A stretch of 64,000 bases of DNA from Streptomyces violaceusniger Tu 4113 (GTDB lineage: Bacteria > Actinomycetota > Actinomycetes > Streptomycetales > Streptomycetaceae). Below the pieces are notes generated by a model. The model was given only the letters and a program-made list of their open reading frames with translations. It did not search any database and had not been told where the DNA came from. The stretch is taken from contig NC_015957.1 in the NCBI RefSeq assembly GCF_000147815.2, forward strand, positions 3,038,001 to 3,102,000, given 5' to 3'. Position 1 is the stretch's first letter; each line of letters opens with the position of its first letter. This document shows positions 39,058 to 47,163 of this stretch, piece after piece. Position numbers and translations under genes: made by a program.

Positions 39058-39672
39058 CTATAAGCGGCTCATAAGGTAACGACTGTGCACGCGTTGAGTC
39101 CGCGGACGAGTTGCCCCGCGACTGTCCATCGGATCGCGGGCGAGGTGAGCGCGACGGCATCCCGCGGACCTGGCACAAGCCCCTGTCGGGTCAGGGTGTG
39201 GGTGAACCCCGATCACCGCGCAGACATCCGTTTCGCCTACACGCACGGCGACGTACCGACCACGGAGATTCGGGCAGGCGCGCACTGCCACTTGTGCGCA
39301 CGGACGGCACACGGGTGGATGGGCGGTCAGCAGATCCTCCGGCCACCCCTCCCAGTCGCCGCGGCGGTCCTCCAGCAGCCACAGCGTGCCCCGCTCGTCC
39401 TGATCGGCGAGGCCGCCGCACACTTGGCACAAGAGCACTTCCATGGCGACGCGCTGCCGCTGTGGATGAACAGATCCGAGTATCGGTTGGCCTACGCCCT
39501 GCGCGGTTGTGTTCCGGCTCCACAGCACACCCCGCGCGTCTCGATCTGCTGGCGTCTCCTTGTCGGATGCGATTCCGTGGATGCTCGCGAGTATCGCGGG
39601 CCGCTCGATTGGTGCCTCGCCGCTCCATTGCGCGATGTATGGCACCGTGGGTCGGTTCGGTGTGGTGGTCAC
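39058..39672 (-). CDS. Cys-rich protein of an actinobacterial accessory operon
   Basis: 204 residues, not a named family to me. CQVCGG near residue 82 and CRPCAQVAVRAC near residue 121 could form a zinc site. TLWLLEDRRGDWEGWPEDLLTAHPP lies between them (read as LWLLEDRRGDWEGWPE). Proteins of this layout accompany the zinc-ribbon gene and small membrane protein seen just upstream in many Streptomyces islands. GTG start; GGAG is 12 bases upstream, so the start is moderately sure. Confidence 0.65.
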   Translation of the reverse strand: MTTTPNRPTVPYIAQWSGEAPIERPAILASIHGIASDKETPADRDARGVLWSRNTTAQGVGQPILGSVHPQRQRVAMEVLLCQVCGGLADQDERGTLWLLEDRRGDWEGWPEDLLTAHPPVCRPCAQVAVRACPNLRGRYVAVRVGETDVCAVIGVHPHPDPTGACARSAGCRRAHLARDPMDSRGATRPRTQRVHSRYLMSRL

Positions 39673-39807
39673 CGGAACAGGTCTCCAGGTAGGGGCTGAT
39701 GTGGTGGGTGCCCGTCCGCCCCCATGGGCTCATGGGGGCGGACGGGCGGGGCGGTCGCCGGTGCCGTCGTCCGGTACGGGGGCCCGGAACTCCGACGACC
39801 GCCCGGT

Positions 39808-39951
39808 CTATGGGGCCGGGGTGCCAGCGATGCAGAGGTAGACGGCGAGCACCACCGACGCGGGGATCGCGCCGAGCAGGAGGCCCAGACGGGCGGCACG
39901 GAAGGCAAGCAGTCCGACCCTGGCGGCGGGCGACTGTCGACGGTGCTTCAT
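39808..39951 (-). CDS. 47-residue single-pass membrane protein
   Basis: A basic head (MKHRRQSPAARVGLL) and one helix (LGLLLGAIPASVVLAVYLCIAG). It starts 5 bases after the stop of the upstream zinc-ribbon frame, which suggests an operon. GGAG is 11 bases upstream. Function unknown. Confidence 0.55.
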   Translation of the reverse strand: MKHRRQSPAARVGLLAFRAARLGLLLGAIPASVVLAVYLCIAGTPAP

Positions 39952-39956
39952 GCAGT

Positions 39957-40311
39957 TCACCGCTCCTGCCGGAATGCCGTCTCGTAGGCGGCCAGCAGGC
40001 GCTCACCTTCCGAACAGCCGTCGCCAGGCGTCCGGCAGGCCAGGCAGCCCGCGGCGTGCTCCAGGGCCGCGATCCACTCGGTTTCGGCGGCCGGGCTGGT
40101 GGAGCTCTCAGTGCAGGGGGGCGCAGGCCCACACTTCGTAGGTCGTGTGCGTCGCGCCCCGCGTGATCGTGACCCTGCCTAGAGGCCGGTCCGCGCCGAG
40201 CGTCATCCCGCACAGGGCGCAGTGCCAGCCCTGAAGCTGCTCACGGGTGAGCGTGGTCGGGTCGATATCGGCGAGGCCCGGTTCCGTGGCGGCCTGTTGG
40301 CTCCCGTTCAT
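39957..40311 (-). pseudogene. Frameshifted zinc-ribbon-like gene (C6 run)
   Basis: The first frame starts at ATG 40311 (GAGGGG 5 bases upstream). It contains [17 protein letters not shown] and [12 protein letters not shown], then hits a stop (40108-40110) two codons after a run of six Cs (40116-40121 as G on the plus strand). With one C fewer, the frame continues [34 protein letters not shown] and [18 protein letters not shown] to a stop at 39957. The continuation looks conserved in style (paired Cys, acidic/Trp helix). Mutation, sequencing error or slippage cannot be separated here. Confidence 0.65.
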
Positions 40312-40607
40312 CGGCGCCCCTCGTGCTCCGTCGCGGTCGCGCTGGGGAGGCTTCTCGGGTGCCGGCGCTTCTCGTAGAGCGGCGCATGGGCGGGGCAGGC
40401 GTACCTGGTCCTGCCGACGGCGCTGCCACTGTCCTCCGCCTTAACCGGGATCGGCTCGTCGGTGGGCAGCTGGCAGCGGTCGCAGAGCTGTCGACCCTCG
40501 GGCAGGAGTCCGTATTCGGCGTGGACGACCTCGGCCAGCGCCTTCCACAGCTTCCAGGCGTCGGTGAGGTAGTGGTCGGCTGTGAGCGGGACGCGCCAAT
40601 GGGTGCC
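40308..40607 (-). pseudogene. 5'-truncated gene of the XRE-associated accessory family
   Basis: An open frame without any start codon. It runs from an in-frame stop at 40608-40610 down to TGA at 40308, overlapping the next gene's ATG. It reads VPLTADHYLTDAWKLWKALA, EVVHAEYGLLPEGRQLCDRC and TRYACPAHAPLYEKRRHPR, with two likely zinc cysteine pairs. The well-preserved codons and the ATGA coupling downstream show that this was a real gene whose N-terminal part has been removed at about 40600. Confidence 0.7.
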
Positions 40608-40640
40608 TTACGCGTGCAGTTGCGGGCGGCATTTACGCGG

Positions 40641-41453
40641 ATGACACGGGTCGAGACCCCAGCCGGGGCGATCGAGTTCGCGGCGGAGGCGCGGGACGTA
40701 CTAAACCAAGCGGAGGACGTTGCTACCGCCGACCAGCCGTTGCGGTCTCCTTTCCCTGAGCCAGAGGAGCAGACGCCACGGAGGGAACCGACGTCTTCAG
40801 ATGCAGGATACGAGTACCAGGCGCCCATCAATGAACCTGCAGGGAACGAGCACCAGGTGCCCATCAATGAACCGTTCGACTTGCCCAAGCCCCCGCCGTG
40901 GTTTCGGCAGAATGCGGGGCAATCCCCGCCTCCTACGGCGACCGAGGCGCCGCCGCCTCCGCCTCCAACTCCTGCGCCCGAACCTCCGCTCGCTGAGCCA
41001 CCGTCCTCTGTGAGGCTGGACACTGATTACGCACCACCGGTATTCCCGCCGCTGCTTCCTGACCCGCGTCAAGCTCCTGCGTTGGAGGCCCCAAGTGCTG
41101 CCGGAGGCCAAGCTCCCACGTGGCTTGCGGAGTTCAGAGATGCCCGGGACATGGTTGACGCTTCAGCCGTTGGAGCCGTGGTCACAGCGTGGAATGTGCT
41201 CAGCACCTTGTGCCTGGACGCCCTCCGGGCGCGAGCCATCCTGCTGCCTGCAAACCCCAGCCCGCTGGACTTGGGGAAGGCGCTGAGGCTGCTGGGACTC
41301 CCTCCAAGTGCCACAACCGTTTTCGATCGGTTGCGTAAGCTGCGCAACCAAGCTGTGCACAGCGCCAACACCGTTACACCTGGTGCTGCACGTGACTTCG
41401 TCGACAGCTGCCTAACTGTGGCACGTGAGCTCGATCCGCTGAATACGTTCTGA
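40641..41453 (+). CDS. HEPN-motif protein with a Pro-rich linker, start uncertain
   Basis: About 270 residues. The N-terminal third is acidic (AGAIEFAAEARDVLNQAEDV). The middle is Pro/Glu-rich with a 36-bp in-frame duplication. The last 110 residues are helical and carry RNQAVH (Arg235-His240), the Rx4H signature of HEPN ribonucleases, inside LRKLRNQAVHSAN. HEPN proteins are frequent toxins or abortive-infection effectors. No ribosome site precedes ATG 40641 or the alternatives (ATG 40599, GTG 40614), so the 5' end may be missing. Base composition is lower in GC than the core genes. No antitoxin gene is evident next to it. Confidence 0.6.
   Translation: MTRVETPAGAIEFAAEARDVLNQAEDVATADQPLRSPFPEPEEQTPRREPTSSDAGYEYQAPINEPAGNEHQVPINEPFDLPKPPPWFRQNAGQSPPPTATEAPPPPPPTPAPEPPLAEPPSSVRLDTDYAPPVFPPLLPDPRQAPALEAPSAAGGQAPTWLAEFRDARDMVDASAVGAVVTAWNVLSTLCLDALRARAILLPANPSPLDLGKALRLLGLPPSATTVFDRLRKLRNQAVHSANTVTPGAARDFVDSCLTVARELDPLNTF
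40812..40873 (+). repeat. 36-bp duplication in the HEPN gene linker
   Basis: GAGTACCAGGCGCCCATCAA and GAGCACCAGGTGCCCATCAA start 36 bases apart and both continue TGAACC, coding for E(Y/H)Q(A/V)PINEP twice. Confidence 0.85.
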
Positions 41454-41570
41454 ACGATTACGGACACGGTTGAGAGGCTGCCACGATGCCTCCGGTGATC
41501 TCGTCTCAGGGCCCTGCGCGTGGAGGCGGCGCACCTGCTCGCGGTAGTTGTCGTTGATGTGTCGCGCCAT
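41412..41570 (-). pseudogene. 3'-truncated helix-turn-helix gene fragment
   Basis: ATG at 41570 follows a near-perfect ribosome site (GAGGAGGTGA). The first 20 residues, MARHINDNYREQVRRLHAQG, match the start of a small Streptomyces DNA-binding protein type. From about 41510 the sequence changes to an unrelated Arg/Ser-rich tail that ends inside the HEPN gene's 3' end. The gene therefore appears cut at the same cassette that truncates the gene on the other side. Confidence 0.6.
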
Positions 41571-41604
41571 GGGCGGTCACCTCCTCGCGGCGGGCGGGCA
41601 TGCG

Positions 41605-41637
41605 AAACGCCCCGACGCGGTGTGCGACAGGGCGTTT
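41605..41637. terminator. AAACGCCC...GGGCGTTT stem-loop
   Basis: 8-bp stem with a 17-base loop, with A and T ends on both sides, so it can act in either direction. It lies upstream of the HTH fragment. Confidence 0.6.
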
Positions 41638-41639
41638 GG

Positions 41640-41975
41640 CCTGCACTCTCGCGTGCCGTTTTCGGGCACACCGGAGACGCCCGCTATTCGATCACATATT
41701 CGATGTGCGAAGCAAGCGCACTAGGTGTTCGTGTCGCTTCGCTGTGATTGCGTGATTCAAGGACGAGAACGACATACCTGCCGGTTCCCTGCTGAAGGGG
41801 TCAGACACCCTCGACAAACCCATGTGAGAGGGGTCAACGTTGTGCTCACGCCGCCCTTTTCGAGGGCCTCGGCTTGTCCCTCGCACGTGAAGGTACAAGC
41901 TGTGCCTTCACGGTCGGGAGCCGGACTTCCGTAACCGCTGGATTCCTGACGGGGAGCCAGGAGGGAGACGCGGTC
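41640..41975. other. Gene-free stretch with a palindrome
   Basis: I see no convincing gene. CGTGAAGGTACA - AGC - TGTGCCTTCACG at 41886-41912 is a 12-bp inverted repeat with one mismatch, 64 bases ahead of the next small ORF. It resembles operators of plasmid-type GntR repressors in Streptomyces, but that is only a likeness. Confidence 0.5.
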
Positions 41976-42104
41976 TTGAAGCCGATCCGTTGGCTAAGGG
42001 ACCGGTGGCAGAGCCATGTACGACCGCATGTCTCTTCGGAGAGGGTCTCTACGGCCTGCGAGGTGTTCCTCGTGACCGTGTGGATCTGGGAGAAATGGCT
42101 CTGA
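41976..42104 (+). CDS. Possible 42-residue small protein
   Basis: TTG start 7-8 bases after AGGAGGGAG. The product begins KPIRWLRDRWQSHVRPHVSS and ends in an aromatic, hydrophobic helix EVFLVTVWIWEKWL. A basic amphipathic head with a hydrophobic tail suggests membrane association. The family is not one I can name. The good ribosome site is the main support. Confidence 0.45.
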   Translation: MKPIRWLRDRWQSHVRPHVSSERVSTACEVFLVTVWIWEKWL

Positions 42105-42515
42105 AAGGGGAGAGCCCCAGCTGAGACGTCAGCCAGGGCTCACCACGCCGGACAGTGGCCCTGTCCTCGCAGTCCGCCGGGTGGAGCCGACGGGAGGGCA
42201 GGGTCTCTGCCGTATCGTGCATACGTATGTTGGCATGCTGACACACAAGCGCCCTTCGAGGCTACTACGCCCCTTGAGCGCAAGCGGCTTTGCCGCCCAA
42301 CGTCACAACTGAGGGTTTTGCTGGTGACCGTACTGCGCTGGTGGCTAACTGCCGCGCGTACACCTGCGCCTGCGGCATGGGAGTTGACGAACGACGCGTC
42401 ACGCGAGGGCGGGGGGCGTCCGGTCGTGCGGCGCCCACCGGAGTGTGGTGCGGCAGGGCGTCGGTGTCGTGCCTGCGTCGTGCGGAGCGTCCCACGCGCG
42501 TCATGCGCGGGAGCG
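42105..42515. other. Non-coding or decayed plasmid-like stretch with palindromes
   Basis: No protein-like frame. CATACGTATG (42220-42229) is a perfect 10-bp palindrome, directly followed by GTTGGCATGCTGAC, a partly symmetric site. AICE and plasmid promoters of Streptomyces often carry such sites in front of GntR-type genes, but no such gene is present here, which fits decay. Confidence 0.45.
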
Positions 42516-42752
42516 TCAGGGGGCAGCGGGTATCTCTCTGACGTGCGGGTATGACGTGTGACGCGAGGCGGGCGCGGGCTCGGGCGTGCCGTCGTGCAGC
42601 GTGTAACGCACGGCGAGAACCTGCGGCGCTGCGCCCTCGGGCACGTCTCCGTAGTCCCATGCACGGCAGTAGGCGTTGGCGAGTAGGCGCACGGCGAGTC
42701 GTGCGGGGTCGGCTGCCTCGCCGTGCGCGCGCATGAGTACGGTCGGAATCAT
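42516..42752 (-). CDS. Possible small hypothetical protein
   Basis: 78 residues, with normal Streptomyces codon bias (third positions mostly G/C) and a mixed, soluble composition: VRLLANAYCRAWDYGDVPEG and VLAVRYTLHDG. No ribosome site before ATG, and no family recognised. It may be a remnant of the surrounding accessory DNA. Confidence 0.4.
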   Translation of the reverse strand: MIPTVLMRAHGEAADPARLAVRLLANAYCRAWDYGDVPEGAAPQVLAVRYTLHDGTPEPAPASRHTSYPHVREIPAAP

Positions 42753-42909
42753 CGCTGAAGCACTACAGGACAGCGGCTTTCCCGCCGAGCAATGCTCATG
42801 ACCTGTGGATCAATGTCGGGGAGACGCGCGAAGGGCGTACCTTCCCGAATGATCCTGTGATGGTCATCGAGTAGGCCGACGTTGTCGCGTCGGTCGGGAA
42901 GGCACGCCC

Positions 42910-44109
42910 GTGCTCACCGTAGTGAATGGCGACGACTCCATGCGAGACGGCTCCTTGATCGACGAGATCGTCCGCGAGGGTGCTCGGCGGATGTTGGCGG
43001 CTCGCGACGGTCGCCGTCTGGTCGTGCGCAACGGCTACCACCAGCCGCGGAAGGTCACCACGGCCGCCGGGACAGTCGAGGTCAGGGCCCCGCGGGTGAA
43101 CGACAGGCGCACAGACGAGGCGAGTGGCGAGCGCAAGCGGTTCTCCTCGGCAATCCTGCCGCCGTGGTGCCGCAAGTCCCCGAAGATCAGCGAGGTGCTG
43201 CCGCTGCTCTACCTGCATGGTCTGTCCTCGGGTGACTTTGTGCCCGCGCTGGAGCAGTTCCTCGGTTCCTCGGCCGGCCTCTCGTCGGCGACCGTGACGC
43301 GGCTGACCGCGCAGTGGCAGGCCGACCACACCGCGTTCATGGACCGTGATCTGTCCGTCACGGACTACGTCTACGTCTGGGCCGACGGCGTCCACCTGCG
43401 CATACGCCTGGAGGAGGCGAAAGCCGCGGTCCTGGTGCTGATGGGCGTGCGCGCGGACGGCATGAAGGAACTGATCGCGATGACAGACGGCTACCGCGAA
43501 TCGTCCGAGGCGTGGGCGGGCCTGCTGCGGGATTGCGCGCGCCGGGGTATGCGTGGTCCGGTCCTGGCCGTCGGCGACGGCGCACTCGGCTTTTGGAACG
43601 CGCTGAACGAGGTGTTCCCCAACACCCGTCATCAGAGGTGCTGGGTTCACAAAACGGCCAATGTGCTCGACGCCCTCCCGAAGTCCGCCCAGCCCGCGGC
43701 CAAGCGTGCGATCCAGGAGATCTACAACGCCGAGGACAAGGAACACGCGGCCAGGGCCGTCCGCGACTTCGAGCGGGCCTACGGGGCGAAGTACCCCAAG
43801 GTCGTCAAGCGGATCACAGACGACGAGGACGAGCTGCTGGCGTTCTTCGACTTCCCCGCCGAGCACTGGCTCCACCTGCGGACCACCAACCCGATCGAGT
43901 CGACCTTCGCCACCGTGCGACTGCGGACCAAGGTCACCAAAGGCGCAGGCTCCCGGGCCGCCGCACTGGCCGTGGTCTTCAAGCTCATCGAGTCCGCCCA
44001 GGCCCGGTGGCGGGCCGTGAACGCGCCCCATCTCGTTGCTCTTGTCCGCGCCGGGTCCCGCTTCGAGCGCGGCCACCTCGTCGAACGACCCGAGAACCTC
44101 GCGGCATGA
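42910..44109 (+). CDS. IS256-family (Mutator) transposase with a probable internal deletion
   Basis: 399 residues. The DDE triad is intact: Asp159 (VWADGVHLRIR), Asp223 (AVGDGALGFW) and Glu330 (TTNPIESTFATVR). C/H pair HQRCWVH is present at 241-247. Full-length relatives have about 25-30 more residues (an ALEAEV..YI.. helix) between GARRMLAA and NGRRLVVRNG. Here GARRMLAA joins directly to RDGRRLVVRNG at residue 31/32. That in-frame loss removes part of the DNA-binding N-terminus and may inactivate it. GTG start with GGAAGG upstream. I could not define terminal inverted repeats. Confidence 0.88.
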   Translation: MLTVVNGDDSMRDGSLIDEIVREGARRMLAARDGRRLVVRNGYHQPRKVTTAAGTVEVRAPRVNDRRTDEASGERKRFSSAILPPWCRKSPKISEVLPLLYLHGLSSGDFVPALEQFLGSSAGLSSATVTRLTAQWQADHTAFMDRDLSVTDYVYVWADGVHLRIRLEEAKAAVLVLMGVRADGMKELIAMTDGYRESSEAWAGLLRDCARRGMRGPVLAVGDGALGFWNALNEVFPNTRHQRCWVHKTANVLDALPKSAQPAAKRAIQEIYNAEDKEHAARAVRDFERAYGAKYPKVVKRITDDEDELLAFFDFPAEHWLHLRTTNPIESTFATVRLRTKVTKGAGSRAAALAVVFKLIESAQARWRAVNAPHLVALVRAGSRFERGHLVERPENLAA

Positions 44110-44170
44110 ACAAGTCCCTCTGCAGAAGTACAGATCTGCCTGAGTGTTGAGTCGGATCGCCCGCCTGCGT

Positions 44171-44911
44171 CTAAAGGTCCGCTACGAGAAGTCGGTAGCC
44201 GACGTCTAGTGTTTCGCAGTCGAGCAGGTCAGCATGGCGTTCGTGCCACAGGCCAGAGGATAGGTCGCTGGACAGCCGGGCCAGACCCGGGAGGACGACC
44301 TCCTCGCCGGTCTGGGCGAGCATCGAGATGCCAGCTCGCACGTTCGGATCGAGGTATGCCGCAGGTCGGCGCCAGAAGGCGGCGCCGAATCCGTCGGTGC
44401 AGTCGTGCGGAATCGGGACCGTCTCGACGCGGGCGTCTCCCAGCAGCGCAATCAGCCGATCGATGAGGACGCTCCGTGTGTCGGTGAACGCGGCTACCTC
44501 GGGCAGGTACTCGTCCAGCAGCCAAAACCTGCGGAAGATGGCCTGGTCCCAAGTGAAGATGACGACGCGTTGCCGGGCAATCCGAAGGAGTTCTTCGATA
44601 CCGGCTTCCAGGTTCGTCCAGTGGTGCACAGTCAGGATGGCCATCGCGGCGTCGGCCGAGTTGTCGGCGATGGGGATCGACTCTGCGGATGCCTGCAGGG
44701 CCCGCGCGGATCCGGCTGGACGTTGGGCGATCATCACTGCACTGGGTTCAACCGCCAGGACGGTGTGCGGCGGTTCGTAGGAGCTGGCGCCAGCACCGAC
44801 GTTGATGACAGTGCTGGCATCGCCGAGCGCCTCGTGGATCTTGACAGCGATCCGGTGGTCGGGGCGTCGCGTGTGATTGTAGGTCGCACCGATGCGGTCA
44901 TACGTCGTCAC
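44171..44911 (-). CDS. Class I SAM-dependent methyltransferase
   Basis: 246 residues. SAM loop VINVGAGASSYEPP near residue 35, followed by VLAVEPSAVMIAQRP (acidic ribose-binding residue), ESIPIADNSADAAMAIL and VHHWTNLEAGIEELLRI: the UbiE/Ubie-like small-molecule methyltransferase pattern. GTG start has no ribosome site, perhaps leaderless. It is the third gene after the XRE regulator on this strand. Substrate unknown. Confidence 0.82.
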   Translation of the reverse strand: MTTYDRIGATYNHTRRPDHRIAVKIHEALGDASTVINVGAGASSYEPPHTVLAVEPSAVMIAQRPAGSARALQASAESIPIADNSADAAMAILTVHHWTNLEAGIEELLRIARQRVVIFTWDQAIFRRFWLLDEYLPEVAAFTDTRSVLIDRLIALLGDARVETVPIPHDCTDGFGAAFWRRPAAYLDPNVRAGISMLAQTGEEVVLPGLARLSSDLSSGLWHERHADLLDCETLDVGYRLLVADL

Positions 44912-45072
44912 GACTGACAGTATGCCGCGGAACTCACCACCTACCGTTGCTGATGAGCCATCCACAAGTATTGACAATTTCTCTTTCCCCGCCGGCCTGC
45001 TACGCGTGCACGACCGAGAGTGCCCATGCGAGCGGGCCAAACAAGGGCTGCGGTGCCCCAACTACCTACTTG

Positions 45073-45366
45073 TCAATGGTGCTCACGCAGCCCGCCGTAG
45101 CGGCCCTCAGCCCGGAGACGGTGCGTGACCGGCACGGGCACGGGGCGCAAGGTGGTACCGCTGGACGGGGCCGACCATTCCCGACCACCTCCCGGCGGGC
45201 GCAGGTGGTAGGACGCCGAGCTTGGGCTCGGCACAGCGACGACGACGCCGATCCGCCCTTTCTCCGCGAGGTCTGAGACGAGGTCGCCGAGCCGGGGGTG
45301 AAACGGGGCGCCTGCGCTTAACTCGGCGCCCTGCGCGGGAAGTTGCTTCGAGGTCTGTTCAGCCAT
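45073..45366 (-). CDS. Small partner protein of the XRE regulator
   Basis: 97 residues ending in a basic tail. The segment GDLVSDLAEKGRIGVVVAV...YHLRPPGGGREW is typical of the small proteins encoded directly behind XRE regulators in Streptomyces (the counterpart to DUF397-type partners). It starts 55 bases after the regulator. GGAG lies almost against the ATG, so the exact start is not certain. Confidence 0.65.
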   Translation of the reverse strand: MAEQTSKQLPAQGAELSAGAPFHPRLGDLVSDLAEKGRIGVVVAVPSPSSASYHLRPPGGGREWSAPSSGTTLRPVPVPVTHRLRAEGRYGGLREHH

Positions 45367-45421
45367 GCTCCGAAGCTAGGAGCGGGGCGGCAGCCGAATA
45401 TGAACCGCAGGAATATCGCCC

Positions 45422-46651
45422 TCATCCGTCGAGGTGAAAGCGGTCTGACATGCGGCGCAGCTTCTCGCGGGTGGTCGCTCGTTCGGCGTAGACGAGGCTG
45501 CGCAGAGTTGACCGCGCAATGGGGTGGTTGCGGATGAGCTGGGGCGCGATGCGTTCGGCCTGCTCCAGTTCCTTCAACGCCTTGTCCCGGTTGCCATCCC
45601 AAAGCCACGCGCGGGCTAGGTCCATGTGGTGGTGCCCCTGACGGGAGTTGGGGAGCCCGGCGACAAGTTCCGAACCGGTCTTCCGGTTTATGGCCAGAGC
45701 CCTTCGCTGCTCGCGCATCTCAAGCGCAACGCTGATGGCGTGAATCTGCACGTTGCCCGGCGAGAACGTGAGCGAATGCCGGTCGTACACCGGAGGACCG
45801 GAGTATTCGCCCAACCGATCTGCGGCGTCCCTGGCGTGCGCGATGCGGTCCTCGGCCTCTGCTCGGCGTCCACCCCGTGCTGCCGAGACTGCCGCGCGCA
45901 GTTGCAGCGATCCCCATGCGCGGATGGCCAGCGGTTCGCCCTGGTCGTAACCCTGCTGCACGCTTTGTAGCGCCTTGTCCGAGAGGGCGACGGCGTCCGC
46001 CCAATCTGCGGTTGCCCACATGTCCCATACCCGCATCCAGTCGGCCATGGCCGGCATGACGGAGTCGCCGGACAGCCGGGCCGACCATGCGGCTCGTTCA
46101 CAGGCCATGGCGACCAATTCGGGGTGGCCGAGGGCGTGTGCGGCGGTGTGCGCGAACTTGCAGCACACGGCGTAGATCGCGAAAGCTTCCTCGCGCTCAT
46201 GGCCGGTGGACACCTCGGCGAGGGCGCGAGCTTCACGGAACAGGTCGGGAAGCACCTGCATGATCGCCACGTTCGCCGCTGCGTCGCGTAGGCGGTGCAG
46301 TCGGGTGGTCTCCTGCCAGAGCTGACCAGCAGGCCGCGGGGTGCCGTCGAAAATGGGGGCGAGGTCGTACCGGCGCAGCTCGCGCAGGACGGATGACGCG
46401 ACGACCTGCCATTGATTCTCTTCTGGCGAGCTGTTGTACGGACGGCCGATCAAGTCGTTCGGGTGCACATGGAGCTCGGCGGCGAGCAGATTGAGCAGGC
46501 CGACCCGGTCAAGTTCGATGAGGCCGCGTTCCATCTTCGACACCCACCCCTGAGACTTCCCCAGGGTGGCGGCGAGGTCGGCCTGGGGCATCCCGAGACG
46601 GAGCCGTGCGCGACGTGCGCGACGGCCGATCTCCTCGGCTTCTTCCAACAT
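45422..46651 (-). CDS. XRE-family regulator with TPR-like C-terminal domain
   Basis: 409 residues. Helix-turn-helix at about 10-65 (LGMPQADLAATLGKSQGWVSKMERG). The remaining 340 residues are helical repeats (TPR-like), as in large Streptomyces XRE regulators that sense a peptide or partner protein. KALKELEQAERIAPQL is near the end. AAGGGGG lies 8 bases before the ATG. It probably controls the partner gene and perhaps the methyltransferase. Confidence 0.88.
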   Translation of the reverse strand: MLEEAEEIGRRARRARLRLGMPQADLAATLGKSQGWVSKMERGLIELDRVGLLNLLAAELHVHPNDLIGRPYNSSPEENQWQVVASSVLRELRRYDLAPIFDGTPRPAGQLWQETTRLHRLRDAAANVAIMQVLPDLFREARALAEVSTGHEREEAFAIYAVCCKFAHTAAHALGHPELVAMACERAAWSARLSGDSVMPAMADWMRVWDMWATADWADAVALSDKALQSVQQGYDQGEPLAIRAWGSLQLRAAVSAARGGRRAEAEDRIAHARDAADRLGEYSGPPVYDRHSLTFSPGNVQIHAISVALEMREQRRALAINRKTGSELVAGLPNSRQGHHHMDLARAWLWDGNRDKALKELEQAERIAPQLIRNHPIARSTLRSLVYAERATTREKLRRMSDRFHLDG

Positions 46652-47163
46652 CAGTGCGCCCCCTTTGTGGTGTGGCGCCAGCGGGGTTCAAGCGGGCGAC
46701 GATGCATCCGTGCTCCATCCGTCAGGCGTATATCTCAGACGGTACCCAGGGTGCGAGAGGGGTGTGGAGCGCTACAGGGCAAGAAGTGCGGCGGTAATGA
46801 CAAAGGCGCCCCCGCGCCCCCTGCGTGGCCGCGAGCGTCGGGCGTTGCCGTGTCATCGGCTGGTGAGCTGCCACAGGGACAGCAGCAGGCGGCACGGGGC
46901 GACCAGCGCGGCCACGGACGGGAGCGGCCAGCGTGCGCGCTCGAGGGTGCCCCTCCCCATCCAAGCCGAGGCGGACGTCGGTCGCTTCTGGCGGCCGGTC
47001 TCGCCGGGCTGGAGAGCGTCTCCTTGCCGCCCTCGTTGCTGTCGGGCTCCCAAGTCCCCACCTGTCGTCATCGTTGCGCAGGCACACCCCGGTTGCATGA
47101 TCGCCCGGACAAGTCCGTCGGCCACGTTCGTCATCGCGCTTGGCCGCAGTGGGGGGCAGGACG
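46652..47163. other. Gene-free stretch upstream of the XRE regulator
   Basis: No frame shows protein-like composition in either strand; the open frames are Arg/Pro-rich and lack ribosome sites. It presumably holds the regulator's promoter. The transporter's 3' end lies on the other side. Confidence 0.5.

Noticed and set aside
42140..42664. 174-codon minus-strand frame in the accessory stretch
   Set aside because: Arg/Ser/Thr/Pro-rich without ribosome site, and overlapping palindromic control DNA. The smaller 42516-42752 frame has better codon bias.
42780..44180. Terminal inverted repeats of the IS256-type element
   Set aside because: I compared both flanks and found no convincing matching ends or target duplication, so the element borders are left undefined.
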